36,720 nucleotides of DNA, taken from contig JAFSTK010000113.1 in NCBI GenBank assembly GCA_017450535.1, positions 1-36,720 on the forward strand. The letters are read 5' to 3'. The notes beneath the pieces are model-generated. The model ran no database searches and was not told the origin of the DNA. It was given only the letters and a program-made list of their open reading frames with translations. Of this stretch, positions 15,991 to 24,316 are shown one piece after another. The stretch is from Treponema sp. Lineage in GTDB: Bacteria; Spirochaetota; Spirochaetia; Treponematales; Treponemataceae. Made by a program: the position numbers and the translations under genes. Every line of letters begins with the position of its first letter. Position 1 is the first letter of the stretch.

Positions 15991-16883
15991 CGTGCGACTC
16001 CGTTTGTATTGAGTGACCAGTATACTTTGTCTCTGGGAAGACGTTTGTTTGCCCTCGCATAATCAAAGGCGGTCATGCCGTTGGCTGTCTTGTAGCGTGT
16101 GCGCGCTCCATTTTGCAGGAGCCAGTTAATGGTCTTTGTGTCAGTATTTGTTTCCGCCGCATACATGAGCGGTGTTTTTCCTTCATAGGGTGCGTTAATG
16201 GCAAGATTTTTTTCTATAAAAAGCTGGAGCGTTGTTTCTGGAGCCTGGTTGGTTACGGCGTAGATGAATGCCGCAAGCACTTCTTTTTCAGCGATAGAGC
16301 GTTTGTCAAGCAGTGCGGAGATGACGTTTGTGCTTTTTGAAAAACCAGCGGCAAGCAGCAATGCGGTGACTCCATAATTGTTTTCCGCGCTGATGTCTGC
16401 ACCTGCATCGATAAGCAATTCTACAGCTTTGGGATTACTTTGGAATCGGGCGGCAAACATCAATGCTGTCCATCCGTCGTTATCTTCCGCATTGACATCA
16501 GCCTGCGAATACAAAAGGTTTTCTATCATGCTGATATTTCCTGCACGTGCCGCCTTCATCAGCAGTGTGCGGCCGTCTGAGTCGCGTTTGTCCGCATTCT
16601 GAACGAACTGATATCTTCCGGCATTCGGATTGAACGCACTTTCGGGAACGGTATCTTCTTCATCTTCCAGTTCTGCATAGTCCAGCAAGTATACCGATTT
16701 ATAAGGCTGAATTTCAGGAATTGGCTCATCTTTTGTGATGACTGGAATCTCTGCCTTTTTAGGTTCTTCTCCTTCAAAAGGTTTTAAAAATGCCTTTACT
16801 TGCGCTTCTTTTGCTTTGGGAGCGGCAAAAGCGGGAAGAAGGAGAGCGGTTAATACTGGTATATAAAAAATTGATTTCTTCAT
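15987..16883 (-). CDS. Secreted ankyrin-repeat protein
   Basis: A 298-residue protein with a signal peptide (MKKS, hydrophobic core, AFA at about 18-20; no lipobox Cys) and about five ankyrin repeats from residue 100 to 290, with units such as DGRTLLMKAARAGN, DGWTALMFAARFQ and GKTPLMYAAET. Residues 30-95 are charged and low-complexity. It is therefore a periplasmic or surface protein-binding scaffold. It is the first gene of a two-gene operon with rsmD and has a strong promoter. Function beyond protein binding is unknown. Confidence 0.75.
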   Translation of the reverse strand: MKKSIFYIPVLTALLLPAFAAPKAKEAQVKAFLKPFEGEEPKKAEIPVITKDEPIPEIQPYKSVYLLDYAELEDEEDTVPESAFNPNAGRYQFVQNADKRDSDGRTLLMKAARAGNISMIENLLYSQADVNAEDNDGWTALMFAARFQSNPKAVELLIDAGADISAENNYGVTALLLAAGFSKSTNVISALLDKRSIAEKEVLAAFIYAVTNQAPETTLQLFIEKNLAINAPYEGKTPLMYAAETNTDTKTINWLLQNGARTRYKTANGMTAFDYARANKRLPRDKVYWSLNTNGVAR

Positions 16884-16895
16884 TATAATATGCCG

Positions 16896-16924
16896 ATTAT
16901 ATCCTTTCCTTTATTTATCGGCAA
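16896..16924 (-). promoter_or_regulatory. Promoter of the ankyrin-rsmD operon
   Basis: Minus-strand TTGCCG (plus 16919-16924), 17 bp, TATAAT (plus 16896-16901), 12 nt before the ATG. Confidence 0.65.
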
Positions 16925-16976
16925 GTGCATTTTTTTGCTTTATGGTGCAGTGTGTTTTTTTGTGTCGCATTGTATA

Positions 16977-17005
16977 TTGACCTAACATCAGCAAGTCGCT
17001 ATTAT
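16977..17005 (+). promoter_or_regulatory. Promoter of the rpsF operon
   Basis: TTGACC (16977-16982), 17 bp, TATTAT (17000-17005). The start would be near 17012, giving a leader of about 55 nt with a small GCTGC/GCGGC hairpin and AAGGAG at 17051-17056. This is one of the few promoters here with a real leader; an S6:S18 autoregulatory motif may lie in it but I cannot confirm it. Confidence 0.6.
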
Positions 17006-17067
17006 AGCAATAACCCCTTGAGGCTGCGTATGCGGCTTCCATTTGACCATAAGGAGATTACCTACCT

Positions 17068-17352
17068 ATGAGAAAGTATGAACTTATGACTATCTATCCC
17101 GCAGTGGATGATAAGTTCAAGGCAGGCTCAGATGCAGTTCGCTCTGTGCTGTCAGAATTCGGTGTTACAATCGAAAAAGAAGAGCCGTATGGCGACCGTG
17201 ACCTTACTTACGAAGTAAAGAAACAGAACCGTGGGCGTTTTTTGTTGTTTACCGTAAGCGCGAATCCTGGAAAGCTTGTTGATATTGATCGTCAGTTCAA
17301 GCTGAACAATGACTTGCTCAAGTATCTGTTTGTAAAACTGGACGAAGAGTAA
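17068..17352 (+). CDS. rpsF: Ribosomal protein S6
   Basis: S6 of the 30S subunit, 94 residues, the normal length. MRKYELMTIY at the start, GDRDLTYEVKKQNRGRF (about 42-58) and the C-terminal KYLFVKLDEE are diagnostic. S6 pairs with S18, encoded two genes downstream. AAGGAG is 11 nt before ATG. It heads the conserved rpsF-ssb-rpsR-rplI-dnaB block. Confidence 0.96.
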   Translation: MRKYELMTIYPAVDDKFKAGSDAVRSVLSEFGVTIEKEEPYGDRDLTYEVKKQNRGRFLLFTVSANPGKLVDIDRQFKLNNDLLKYLFVKLDEE

Positions 17353-17433
17353 GAAAATACTACTGCTGACAGGTAAAATCCTGCATCGGCGGACTAATCA
17401 ACCTAAAGTACAAAACTGTTTGGAGGAAGTGGT

Positions 17434-17919
17434 ATGACAGATATCAATCATGTTACATTGGTCGGACGGCTTACAAGAGATATCGGAACGGATGAGCGTT
17501 CATTTGGATATCTTCCCAGTGGTCAGGCTCGTGCGAACATCAGCATCGCCGTCAACCGCACCCGCAAACAGGGAGAGCAATGGGTTGATGAGGCAAATTT
17601 TTTTGATGTTACCATTTGGGGTAAAACTGCAGAGAATTTAAAGCCGTATCTTACAAAGGGCAAACAGATTGCTATTGACGGATATCTCAAGCAGGATCGT
17701 TGGGAAAAAGACGGACAGAAATTCAGCAAAGTGACGGTGGTTGCTAATAATGTGCAGCTGCTGGGCGGAAGATCGGATAATGGTGGTGCGCCACAGGGCG
17801 GAGCTGCCGGGGGTTATACTCCGAGATTCCAGAATAATGCCGCTCCTGTTCAGTCTGAGCCGGCTCCGTATGACGGTGGCTTTGGCGGCGGCGATTTCCC
17901 CGAAGACATTCCATTCTAA
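17434..17919 (+). CDS. ssb: Single-stranded DNA-binding protein
   Basis: Homotetrameric SSB with an N-terminal OB fold (residues 1-110: NHVTLVGRLTRD, SIAVNRT, FFDVTIWGKTAENL) and a glycine-rich disordered linker ending in the acidic tip DFPEDIPF that recruits repair and replication proteins. It has 161 residues, a normal size. GGAGG lies about 8 nt before ATG. Position between rpsF and rpsR is the common bacterial arrangement. Confidence 0.95.
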   Translation: MTDINHVTLVGRLTRDIGTDERSFGYLPSGQARANISIAVNRTRKQGEQWVDEANFFDVTIWGKTAENLKPYLTKGKQIAIDGYLKQDRWEKDGQKFSKVTVVANNVQLLGGRSDNGGAPQGGAAGGYTPRFQNNAAPVQSEPAPYDGGFGGGDFPEDIPF

Positions 17920-17949
17920 TTTCGATTCAAATGAATCAGGGAGACTAAT

Positions 17950-18267
17950 ATGGCTGACGAGACAACCAATGAAGTTGAACAGAAGGCAGTTGATGTAGAG
18001 ACACAGGGCGCAAGCGACGGTCGCGAAGGCGAGGGCCGCGGTGACCGCAAAGGCAAGACATTCTTCCGCAAGAAGGTGTGCCGCTTCTGTGCTAACAAGG
18101 CAAAGATTGATTACAAAGATGCGGACGGACTCCGCCGCTTTACAACCGAACGCGGTAAGATTCTTCCTCGCCGCATCACTGGTACCTGCTCAAAGCATCA
18201 GCGTGAGCTTGCTCTGGCAATCAAACGCGCACGCGCAATCTGCCTGTTGCCGTTCGTAGCAGACTAA
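17950..18267 (+). CDS. rpsR: Ribosomal protein S18
   Basis: S18 of the 30S subunit, 105 residues. The core starts at about residue 33 ([16 protein letters not shown]) and includes [12 protein letters not shown] and the [13 protein letters not shown] motif. A Gly/Glu/Arg-rich N-terminal extension of about 30 residues makes it longer than the roughly 75-residue minimal form; such extensions occur in spirochaetes and some other phyla. GGAG-containing sequence (AGGGAG, 17939-17944) precedes ATG. C-x2-C (CRFC) plus a later Cys could bind zinc. Confidence 0.95.
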   Translation: MADETTNEVEQKAVDVETQGASDGREGEGRGDRKGKTFFRKKVCRFCANKAKIDYKDADGLRRFTTERGKILPRRITGTCSKHQRELALAIKRARAICLLPFVAD

Positions 18268-18271
18268 TCTC

Positions 18272-18294
18272 GTTATCGGGCTTAGCTCGGTAAC
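18272..18294 (+). other. Intercistronic hairpin between rpsR and rplI
   Basis: GTTATCGGGC-TTA-GCTCGGTAAC forms a 10-bp stem (two G-T pairs) with a 3-base loop right after the rpsR stop, followed by ATAATTTTA. It could attenuate or process the transcript and so lower rplI-dnaB expression relative to the upstream genes. Confidence 0.5.
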
Positions 18295-18365
18295 ATAATT
18301 TTAGCGTAAGCGATCCAACTCCTGGTGACGTTGCGCGATACAAAAAGCAAATAGGAGCTTGTAAA

Positions 18366-18944
18366 ATGAAAATTATTTTGAATCAGGACGTTAAGCATCT
18401 TGGTGAAATGGGCGACGTAAAGAATGTTGCAAATGGTTACTACCGCAACTATCTTTTCCCGCATGGATTCGCTGTTCCGTACAATGACGTGACAGTGGCA
18501 TATTTTGAGAGCCGTAAAGAAGAAATTGCGGCACGCAAAGAGCAGAAACGCAAGGATTCTGCAAGCCTCAAAGAAAAGCTGGAAGCACTCAATGTGGAAT
18601 TGGTTATGCCCGCAGGTTCAAATGGCAAACTGTATGGTGCTGTTTCAACACAGACTGTTGCAGACTATTTGAACAAAAATGGATTTGAGATTGAGCGCAA
18701 GCGCATTGAGATTCCGGGCGTTGCAATCAAGACGACAGGTAACTATCACGCTGTTATTCATCTGTATGAGGCACAGACTGCTGAGATTAAGATTTCAGTA
18801 ATCGCTCAGGTAACAGAAGAAAAGAAAGAGTCTCCCAAAGCTAAGAAAGAAGCTAAGGCTGAGGCTCCGGCAGAAGCAACTGAAACAGCTGCCGCAACTG
18901 AGGCACCTGCTGCTGAAGAATCAACAGAAGCAAAAGCTGAGTAA
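18366..18944 (+). CDS. rplI: Ribosomal protein L9 with long acidic/alanine tail
   Basis: L9 of the 50S subunit. Residues 1-150 contain the normal two-domain protein: MKIILNQDVKHLGEMGDV, the N-terminal signature GYYRNYLFPHGFA and the C-terminal domain with GKLYGAVST. From about residue 152 to 192 there is an additional Lys/Glu/Ala/Thr-rich tail, unstructured in appearance, absent from minimal L9. AGGAG precedes ATG (18353-18357). Confidence 0.94.
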   Translation: MKIILNQDVKHLGEMGDVKNVANGYYRNYLFPHGFAVPYNDVTVAYFESRKEEIAARKEQKRKDSASLKEKLEALNVELVMPAGSNGKLYGAVSTQTVADYLNKNGFEIERKRIEIPGVAIKTTGNYHAVIHLYEAQTAEIKISVIAQVTEEKKESPKAKKEAKAEAPAEATETAAATEAPAAEESTEAKAE

Positions 18945-18965
18945 TCAGTTTTCTTGCTGAAAAAT

Positions 18966-19030
18966 AAAGCCAGAGGGCAGGGAATTTTCGGATACTCCGC
19001 AGAATTCCGCATACGTTCTCTGGCTTTTTT
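18966..19030 (+). terminator. Intrinsic terminator after rplI
   Basis: AAAGCCAGAG (18966-18975) pairs with CTCTGGCTTT (19018-19027), followed by more Ts to 19030. Inside are further stems GGAATT/AATTCC and CGGA/TCCG, making one long branched-free hairpin. It separates rplI from dnaB, whose ribosome site begins 29 bp later, so dnaB expression must depend on readthrough or an unseen promoter. Confidence 0.75.
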
Positions 19031-19071
19031 GTCTATGTAAAAATTATTTGCAGCATGTAAAGGGGGAGACT

Positions 19072-20403
19072 TTGGATACTGCTTTAAAAGATTCTGTTCC
19101 GCCTCATAACCTTGAGGCTGAAGAGGCTACGCTTGGCGCACTTTTGTTAGACTGGAGAGCGATGACCGATATCGTCACTCGACTTCGACCGGAATATTTT
19201 TATTCCATGCAGAACCAGACGATTTTTCGCGCGATGATTAATCTTTTTAGCAAAAGCGTTACTGGTGATTTGCTTACAATTATCAATGAATTGACACAAA
19301 CTGGCGAATTGGAAAAGGCTGGCGGTACAGCCTATGTCGCATCCCTTACGGACAAAGTGCCTTCTGCCGCAAATATTGAACATTACGCGAATATTATTGT
19401 AGATAAAGCGATGCGCCGGAGTCTGATTCGTCTTACTTCTGAGGTAAAGGCATCTGCATTTGATGAGACACGTGACAGCCGCTTGATTTTGGAAGATGCA
19501 GAAAAAAAGATTTTCGCGCTTACTGATGGCGATAATTCTACTCCGGTACATGAAATGAAAGACATTATGCCGGAAATGATAATGATGATTGATGCCCGCC
19601 ATCAAAATCACAATATCTATACCGGTATCCCCAGTGGCTTTGGTCGTTTGGACAGCATGACAAGCGGCTTCCAGAATTCAGAAATGATTATTATTGGTGC
19701 GCGTCCGTCTATGGGTAAGACGGCTCTCGCTTTGAATATGATGGAAAGTATTGCTGTGGATAATCATATTCCTTGCGGATTTTTCTCCTTGGAAATGTCT
19801 TACGAGCAGATTGGTCAGCGATTGCTTTCTCAAGTTGCGCGCATCCCCAGCGGAAAGTTGCGTAGCGGTATGCTTAAAACCGATGATTTTGGAAAACTCC
19901 AGGAAGCCGCGGGACGATGTTTTGATGCACCGCTGTTCATTGTTGATACTCCGAACATGAAGTTGATTGATTTGCGCGCAATGGCTCGGCGTATGGTGGC
20001 AAATCACGGTGTAAAGATTATTTTTATTGACTATATTGGTCTTGTTACCGTAGAGAATACAAATGCTCCTGTGTATGAGCAGGTGAGCGAGGTGTCAAAA
20101 TCACTCAAAGCTCTTGCGCGCGAGCTGAATATTCCTGTTGTGGCATTGTGTCAGGTTGCCCGTGATGCGGAAGGAAATGAGCCGAATTTGGCGCAGCTCC
20201 GAGGTTCTGGTTCTATTGAACAGGATGCGGATGTGGTTATGTTCATTCATCGTGAGCGAAAAAAGGCTGAGGACGGGGAATTGGAGCCAGTTCAGGATGC
20301 AAAATTGATTGTCGCAAAGCAACGTAATGGTCCGATTGGTGACGTTGAGCTGTTGTTCTTGAGTAGTTTTACAAAATTTGAAAATAAAAGAGAGGACGCA
20401 TAA
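19072..20403 (+). CDS. dnaB: Replicative DNA helicase DnaB
   Basis: Hexameric 5'-3' helicase of the replication fork, 443 residues. The N-terminal domain begins VPPHNLEAEEATLGALLLD; the RecA-like domain has Walker A GARPSMGKTAL with K216-T217, Walker B IIFIDYIGLV and the ARDAEGNEPNLAQLRGSGSIEQDADVV-region DnaB motifs. There is no intein. TTG at 19072 is chosen as the start because AAGGGGGAG ends 4 nt before it; a TTG at 19048 is also in frame but has no ribosome site. Confidence 0.93.
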   Translation: MDTALKDSVPPHNLEAEEATLGALLLDWRAMTDIVTRLRPEYFYSMQNQTIFRAMINLFSKSVTGDLLTIINELTQTGELEKAGGTAYVASLTDKVPSAANIEHYANIIVDKAMRRSLIRLTSEVKASAFDETRDSRLILEDAEKKIFALTDGDNSTPVHEMKDIMPEMIMMIDARHQNHNIYTGIPSGFGRLDSMTSGFQNSEMIIIGARPSMGKTALALNMMESIAVDNHIPCGFFSLEMSYEQIGQRLLSQVARIPSGKLRSGMLKTDDFGKLQEAAGRCFDAPLFIVDTPNMKLIDLRAMARRMVANHGVKIIFIDYIGLVTVENTNAPVYEQVSEVSKSLKALARELNIPVVALCQVARDAEGNEPNLAQLRGSGSIEQDADVVMFIHRERKKAEDGELEPVQDAKLIVAKQRNGPIGDVELLFLSSFTKFENKREDA

Positions 20404-20428
20404 GCTAAGAAATTTTTCAAAAAAATGA

Positions 20429-20437
20429 GGGGGGGGG
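20429..20437 (+). repeat. Poly(G) tract, nine Gs
   Basis: Nine consecutive Gs followed by TGTTTTTTT, lying 12 bp upstream of the -35 box of the WecA-like gene. Homopolymeric G tracts at this position control transcription of tpr genes in Treponema pallidum by length changes; whether this one varies is unknown. Confidence 0.7.
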
Positions 20438-20449
20438 TGTTTTTTTCCA

Positions 20450-20478
20450 TTGAAAAACTATTAATAATCGTATATAGT
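20450..20478 (+). promoter_or_regulatory. Promoter of the WecA-like gene
   Basis: TTGAAA (20450-20455), 17 bp, TATAGT (20473-20478), 7 nt before ATG; effectively leaderless. The poly(G) tract lies just upstream. Confidence 0.65.
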
Positions 20479-20485
20479 AGTTCAT

Positions 20486-21541
20486 ATGCTGCTTGCAACA
20501 GGATGCGCTTTTCTTATTAGCGTACTTATAACTCCAATTGTAATTGCATTGTGCAAAAAATATAATTGGTATGATGAAGTTGATCCTCGAAAAGTTCATA
20601 AAGGTGCCATTCCACGCTTAGGCGGTTTTGGTGTATTTGTGGCTTTTATAGCTTCTGCTTTTTTCTATATTTTTATGTTCTCCCCTGAAGACTATTATTC
20701 TGCTTTGCCGATTTTTATCGGTGGCTTTATAATTTTTTTGGCAGGAACGGTAGACGATTTTCTTAATTTACGCGCCAAGCTGAAATTTGTCATTCAGATT
20801 ATTGCCGCGCTCATTGTGTCTCTTAGCCCTTTGTATTTTCATTCTTTCCTTGGTTTTAGGATTCCATCTGTTGCGGGCAGAGTTTTTACGTTCTTGTGGA
20901 TATTGGGCCTGGTGAACGCCTATAACTTGATTGACGGTTTGGACTGGCTCTGTGGCGGTTTATCATTCCTTACAATGCTTACGATGGGCTTTATCCTTAC
21001 GTCATATGGTAAGGATGCGGGCAATTTGTACTTTATTTTGGGTGCGGCAATTGCTGGCTTTCTGGTGTTCAACAAACCGCCCGCAAAAATCTTCTTGGGC
21101 GACGGAGGTAGCCAAACGCTTGGTTATTTTGTCGCTGTGTCTCCGTTATTTAATACATTCGGTGCCTTTGAAGATACAAAAATCATCGTGCTGATTCTTT
21201 TGACTTCTATTCCGGTTACTGATGTAATTGCCGCAGTTTGGCGCAGAAAGCGTGACCATCGTGCTATCTTTAGCGCGGACCGTGCGCATATTCACCACAA
21301 GCTGGTCAACATTGGTTTTTCAAAGATAACGACAGTGGGCTTTTTGCTGACGCTCCAGTTTTTGATTTGTCTCTCTTCTTTGGGTGTCATCTTTATGCGC
21401 AACAAACGCTCTGCTATCGTTTTGTTGTTTGTCGCATTAAGTTTCGTCTATCTTTTCTTTATCACGATTCACTATATTAACCGTGCGGTCAATATTAAGA
21501 TGGCGGGACATCTGGATGCAGCCCCTCAGGAAGAACATTAG
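20486..21541 (+). CDS. WecA/TagO-like undecaprenyl-phosphate sugar-1-phosphate transferase
   Basis: Integral membrane enzyme (about 10-11 helices, 351 residues) of the polyprenyl-phosphate HexNAc-1-phosphate transferase superfamily, which starts O-antigen, teichoic acid or other glycan synthesis by loading UDP-HexNAc-1-P onto undecaprenyl phosphate. Motifs: DD at 90-91 (GTVDDFLNL), NAYNLIDGLDWL with D150, FLGDGGSQTLGYF, and the HIHH motif at 268-271 that marks WecA/WbpL types rather than MraY (which has a different loop). Loosely linked to the dTDP-rhamnose operon downstream on the other strand, suggesting a rhamnose-containing glycan. Its last 47 nt overlap the opposing DUF6675-like gene. 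Confidence 0.85.
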   Translation: MLLATGCAFLISVLITPIVIALCKKYNWYDEVDPRKVHKGAIPRLGGFGVFVAFIASAFFYIFMFSPEDYYSALPIFIGGFIIFLAGTVDDFLNLRAKLKFVIQIIAALIVSLSPLYFHSFLGFRIPSVAGRVFTFLWILGLVNAYNLIDGLDWLCGGLSFLTMLTMGFILTSYGKDAGNLYFILGAAIAGFLVFNKPPAKIFLGDGGSQTLGYFVAVSPLFNTFGAFEDTKIIVLILLTSIPVTDVIAAVWRRKRDHRAIFSADRAHIHHKLVNIGFSKITTVGFLLTLQFLICLSSLGVIFMRNKRSAIVLLFVALSFVYLFFITIHYINRAVNIKMAGHLDAAPQEEH

Positions 21542-22262
21542 CATCCTGCACTTTTTTGATATAGAAACTTGCAAAATCCTTGATTCTGTTATTGAATGCT
21601 TTTTCCAGTGATTTGCGGAAAAGAAGAGGTTTGGGAGCTTTTACGCCGCCTGCGCCGTACACAAACCATTTTCCATCATGCTGGATTAGCGCGATTCCAG
21701 CTTTAAGTGTATTTTTTTCCACGGCTTTTACAATCGCAACTTTAAGTTTGTCATTGTTTGTGTGCAAAAAGGAAAAACTTGTCTTTGTTTTGCTGATTGA
21801 GAGCGTGGCCTTGTACGGCTCAAACGGATCCATGCAAAATTGAGCGAGACTTGTGGTATATTGTCCGCTTTTTTCTGTGTCTATCAGCTCAGCGATTGTA
21901 AAAAGTGGCTCAATTTTGTTAAATGCTTCCGAGTAGTAAGGAATTTCCTTGAATGTATTCATGTCGCAGAAAAGAGATTCTGCAAGGTCGGTCAGATTGT
22001 CGCCTTCCTGCACGGGTATCGACCAGAGTACTTCCGCAAGGTAATTAGGTTTTGTCTGTCTGATTGACTGAATTACTGCGTCTGTTTCTGGCGAAAAACC
22101 CGTGTTCGCACAAATCTTTTCCGCATCGTTAATAAAACGGATAACAATCTGACCGCTGAGAAGCTGCTCGCGCTCTATATCTGTAAGATTGCTGTTAAAC
22201 AAATCTGCGGAACAGAGCGTTGCGGCGAGAAAAAAAAACGCTGTGAAAAAAGCCTTGCGCAA
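21495..22262 (-). CDS. Secreted DUF6675-like protein
   Basis: About 255 residues. It resembles a treponemal family annotated as DUF6675; function unknown. It has a Sec signal peptide (RKAFFTAFFFLAATLCSA). Two starts are possible: ATG at 22298, inside the end of rfbB, or TTG at 22262, 2 nt past the rfbB stop, preceded by GGAG. The latter gives a shorter, more typical signal peptide and is chosen with moderate confidence. The mature part is soluble, with YKATLSISKTKTSFSFLH and GIALIQHDGKWFVYGAGG segments. It is the last gene of the rfbACDB transcript and may be an envelope accessory, though nothing else links it to rhamnose. Confidence 0.65.
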   Translation of the reverse strand: MRKAFFTAFFFLAATLCSADLFNSNLTDIEREQLLSGQIVIRFINDAEKICANTGFSPETDAVIQSIRQTKPNYLAEVLWSIPVQEGDNLTDLAESLFCDMNTFKEIPYYSEAFNKIEPLFTIAELIDTEKSGQYTTSLAQFCMDPFEPYKATLSISKTKTSFSFLHTNNDKLKVAIVKAVEKNTLKAGIALIQHDGKWFVYGAGGVKAPKPLLFRKSLEKAFNNRIKDFASFYIKKVQDANVLPEGLHPDVPPS

Positions 22263-22264
22263 GG

Positions 22265-23404
22265 TTATTTTCGTTCTCCGTAGTTTTTGTCTACCCATTT
22301 TAAGTATTCGCCGCTCAAGATACGGTTAATCCAGTCAGGATGGGTAAGATTCCATTTTACGGTGAGCTCAAGCCCCTGTTCAAAGGTCATTTTGCGTTCC
22401 CAGCCAAGCTCGCGCTTAATCTTTGCGCAGTCAATCGCATAACGCTGGTCATGGCCAGGGCGGTCTTTGACATGTGTGATTGTCTTTCTGATGTCATCCT
22501 CAGGCTTTTTCAGCTCGCGTGCGGTAAGCTCGATGAGTTTATCCAGAAGTTTGATGTTCTGCCATTCGTTTTCGCCGCCGATGTTGTATTTTTCGCCTGA
22601 CTTACCGTTTTTCAAAATCAGCCAAACTGCGCGGTTGTGGTCTTCAACATAAATCCAGTCGCGGATATTGGTTCCTTCGCCATAGACGGGAAGATTTTTT
22701 CCCTGCTGCATGTTCAGAATCATCAGCGGAATAAGTTTTTCAGGGAACTGATAGGGTCCATAGTTGTTCGTACAGTTAGAGAGTGTAATCGGAAGTCCGT
22801 AGGTGTGATGGTATGCCATAACGATGTGGTCGCTGGATGCCTTGCTGGATGAGTAGGGTGAGCGCGGGTCATACGGTGTGGTCTCAGTAAAATAGCCTGT
22901 AGGACCGAGTGAGCCGTACACTTCATCGGTAGAGATGTGGTGGAACAGAACGTCGTCGCGCTTGTTGTCCAATGAAACGCCCCAGTACAAGCGAGCCACG
23001 TCCAAAAGCGTGTATGTTCCCATGACATTCGTTTTGATAAATGCTTCAGGGCCCAAAATTGAGCGGTCAACGTGGCTTTCTGCGGCAAAGTGCACTACAG
23101 TGTCGATGTCGTACTGTTTGAAAATGCGCTCCATTTCAGCGCGGTCACAGATATCGGCTTTCTCAAAGAAATAGCGGCGTTTAGATTCGTCCTTGCAGCC
23201 TGAGCCAAATTCTTTGTCTACGTCGTCCAATGACTCGCCATTTCCAGCGTAGGTGAGCGCGTCCACATTGACGATTCTTCCGGAAAAGCCTGCGTCCTCA
23301 AACGCTTTTTCTCCGCTTGTAGATGCGCCAAACATATAGTGAATAAAATTGCTTCCAATAAAACCAGCGCCGCCGGTGACCAAAACATTTTTTAATTTTC
23401 TCAT
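22265..23404 (-). CDS. rfbB: dTDP-glucose 4,6-dehydratase
   Basis: Second step of dTDP-L-rhamnose synthesis. An extended SDR enzyme of 379 residues, slightly longer than usual because of insertions at about 27-45 and 60-75. NAD motif GGAGFIGSN is at 11-19, catalytic T159-D160-E161 in STDEVYG, and Y184/K188 in YSSSK. NCTNNYGPYQFPEK and the GEGTNIRDWIYVEDH region are family hallmarks. It overlaps the rfbD stop by one base (TAATG) and is the fourth gene of rfbACDB. Confidence 0.94.
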   Translation of the reverse strand: MRKLKNVLVTGGAGFIGSNFIHYMFGASTSGEKAFEDAGFSGRIVNVDALTYAGNGESLDDVDKEFGSGCKDESKRRYFFEKADICDRAEMERIFKQYDIDTVVHFAAESHVDRSILGPEAFIKTNVMGTYTLLDVARLYWGVSLDNKRDDVLFHHISTDEVYGSLGPTGYFTETTPYDPRSPYSSSKASSDHIVMAYHHTYGLPITLSNCTNNYGPYQFPEKLIPLMILNMQQGKNLPVYGEGTNIRDWIYVEDHNRAVWLILKNGKSGEKYNIGGENEWQNIKLLDKLIELTARELKKPEDDIRKTITHVKDRPGHDQRYAIDCAKIKRELGWERKMTFEQGLELTVKWNLTHPDWINRILSGEYLKWVDKNYGERK

Positions 23405-24315
23405 TATTGTACCTCAAAATTTTTATCTTTCATGAAATTTTCCAGTGACTTCTGCCACTTTGGTAATTTGATATGTAACGCTTCCTGAATCTTGGTTTTA
23501 TCCAAGACGCTGTAAGCGGGCCGTTTTGCTTTTGTGGGGTATTCTTCTGTCGTGCACGGAAGAATATTGCATTCGTGTTTTGCCTCGATATGCTTGTATT
23601 TTTTTGCCAGACGGTTGATTTCGCAGGCAAATTCATGCCAGTTAGTTTCGCCTTCGTCGGTCACATGATAGATGCCAAAGGGGATAAAATTCTTTTCGTC
23701 TGATTTGACAAGTTCAATGATGACGGATGCAAGCGTGGATGCGTTTGTCGGCGTTCCGCGTTGGTCTGAGACGACTTTGATTTCATCTTTTGAGCCGGTG
23801 AGTTTGGTCATCGTGTAGACAAAATTGTGCCCGTGCAAGCCGTACAGCCATGCGGTGCGTAAAATGTAATATTTTGCCATGCCTTTGATGATAGCGTCTT
23901 CACCATCGCTTTTGGTTTTGCCATATACGCCGAGGGGGGCTTTGGCATCGTTCTCTGTGTACGGGCGCGTTCCTGTTCCGTCAAACACATAGTCTGTGCT
24001 GATGTGAATCAGTTTTGCGCCGTTGTTGCGTGCTACACGTGCGATGTTTGCCACACCTTTTGCGTTCACTGCGGCGGCAAGTTCTGCGTCGTCCTCAGCC
24101 TTGTCTACTGCAGTGTAGGCGGCGCAGTTGATTATGCAGTCAATTTTGTGGTCGGAATGAAGCTGAGAAGTGGCTTGCACCGCAAAATGTTCCAGCGCTT
24201 CAATTTTTGTGATATCTACATCTGCGTCAGACGTAACGAATGCGAGTTTTGCGGCGGTCAGCTGTGAGGCGACCTCTGAACCAAGCATTCCTTTTGAGCC
24301 AATGAGCCAAATCAT
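23404..24315 (-). CDS. rfbD: dTDP-4-dehydrorhamnose reductase
   Basis: Last step of dTDP-L-rhamnose synthesis. SDR fold, 303 residues. Nucleotide motif GSKGMLG is at 6-12; ISTDYVFDG at about 105-113; catalytic Y131/K135 in YGKTK. The Met at 24315 is chosen because GGAAGGAAAC lies immediately upstream and the family begins there; a Met 20 codons upstream would fall inside rfbC. The rfbC stop is 1 nt away. Confidence 0.93.
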   Translation of the reverse strand: MIWLIGSKGMLGSEVASQLTAAKLAFVTSDADVDITKIEALEHFAVQATSQLHSDHKIDCIINCAAYTAVDKAEDDAELAAAVNAKGVANIARVARNNGAKLIHISTDYVFDGTGTRPYTENDAKAPLGVYGKTKSDGEDAIIKGMAKYYILRTAWLYGLHGHNFVYTMTKLTGSKDEIKVVSDQRGTPTNASTLASVIIELVKSDEKNFIPFGIYHVTDEGETNWHEFACEINRLAKKYKHIEAKHECNILPCTTEEYPTKAKRPAYSVLDKTKIQEALHIKLPKWQKSLENFMKDKNFEVQ

Positions 24316-24316
24316 A

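Noticed and set aside
17012-17067. S6:S18 autoregulatory RNA motif in the rpsF leader
   Set aside because: A small GCTGC/GCGGC hairpin exists, but I could not match the conserved bulge and flanking sequence with any confidence.
18961-19030. tRNA or other structured RNA gene between rplI and dnaB
   Set aside because: The structure is a single long hairpin followed by Ts, fully explained as an intrinsic terminator.
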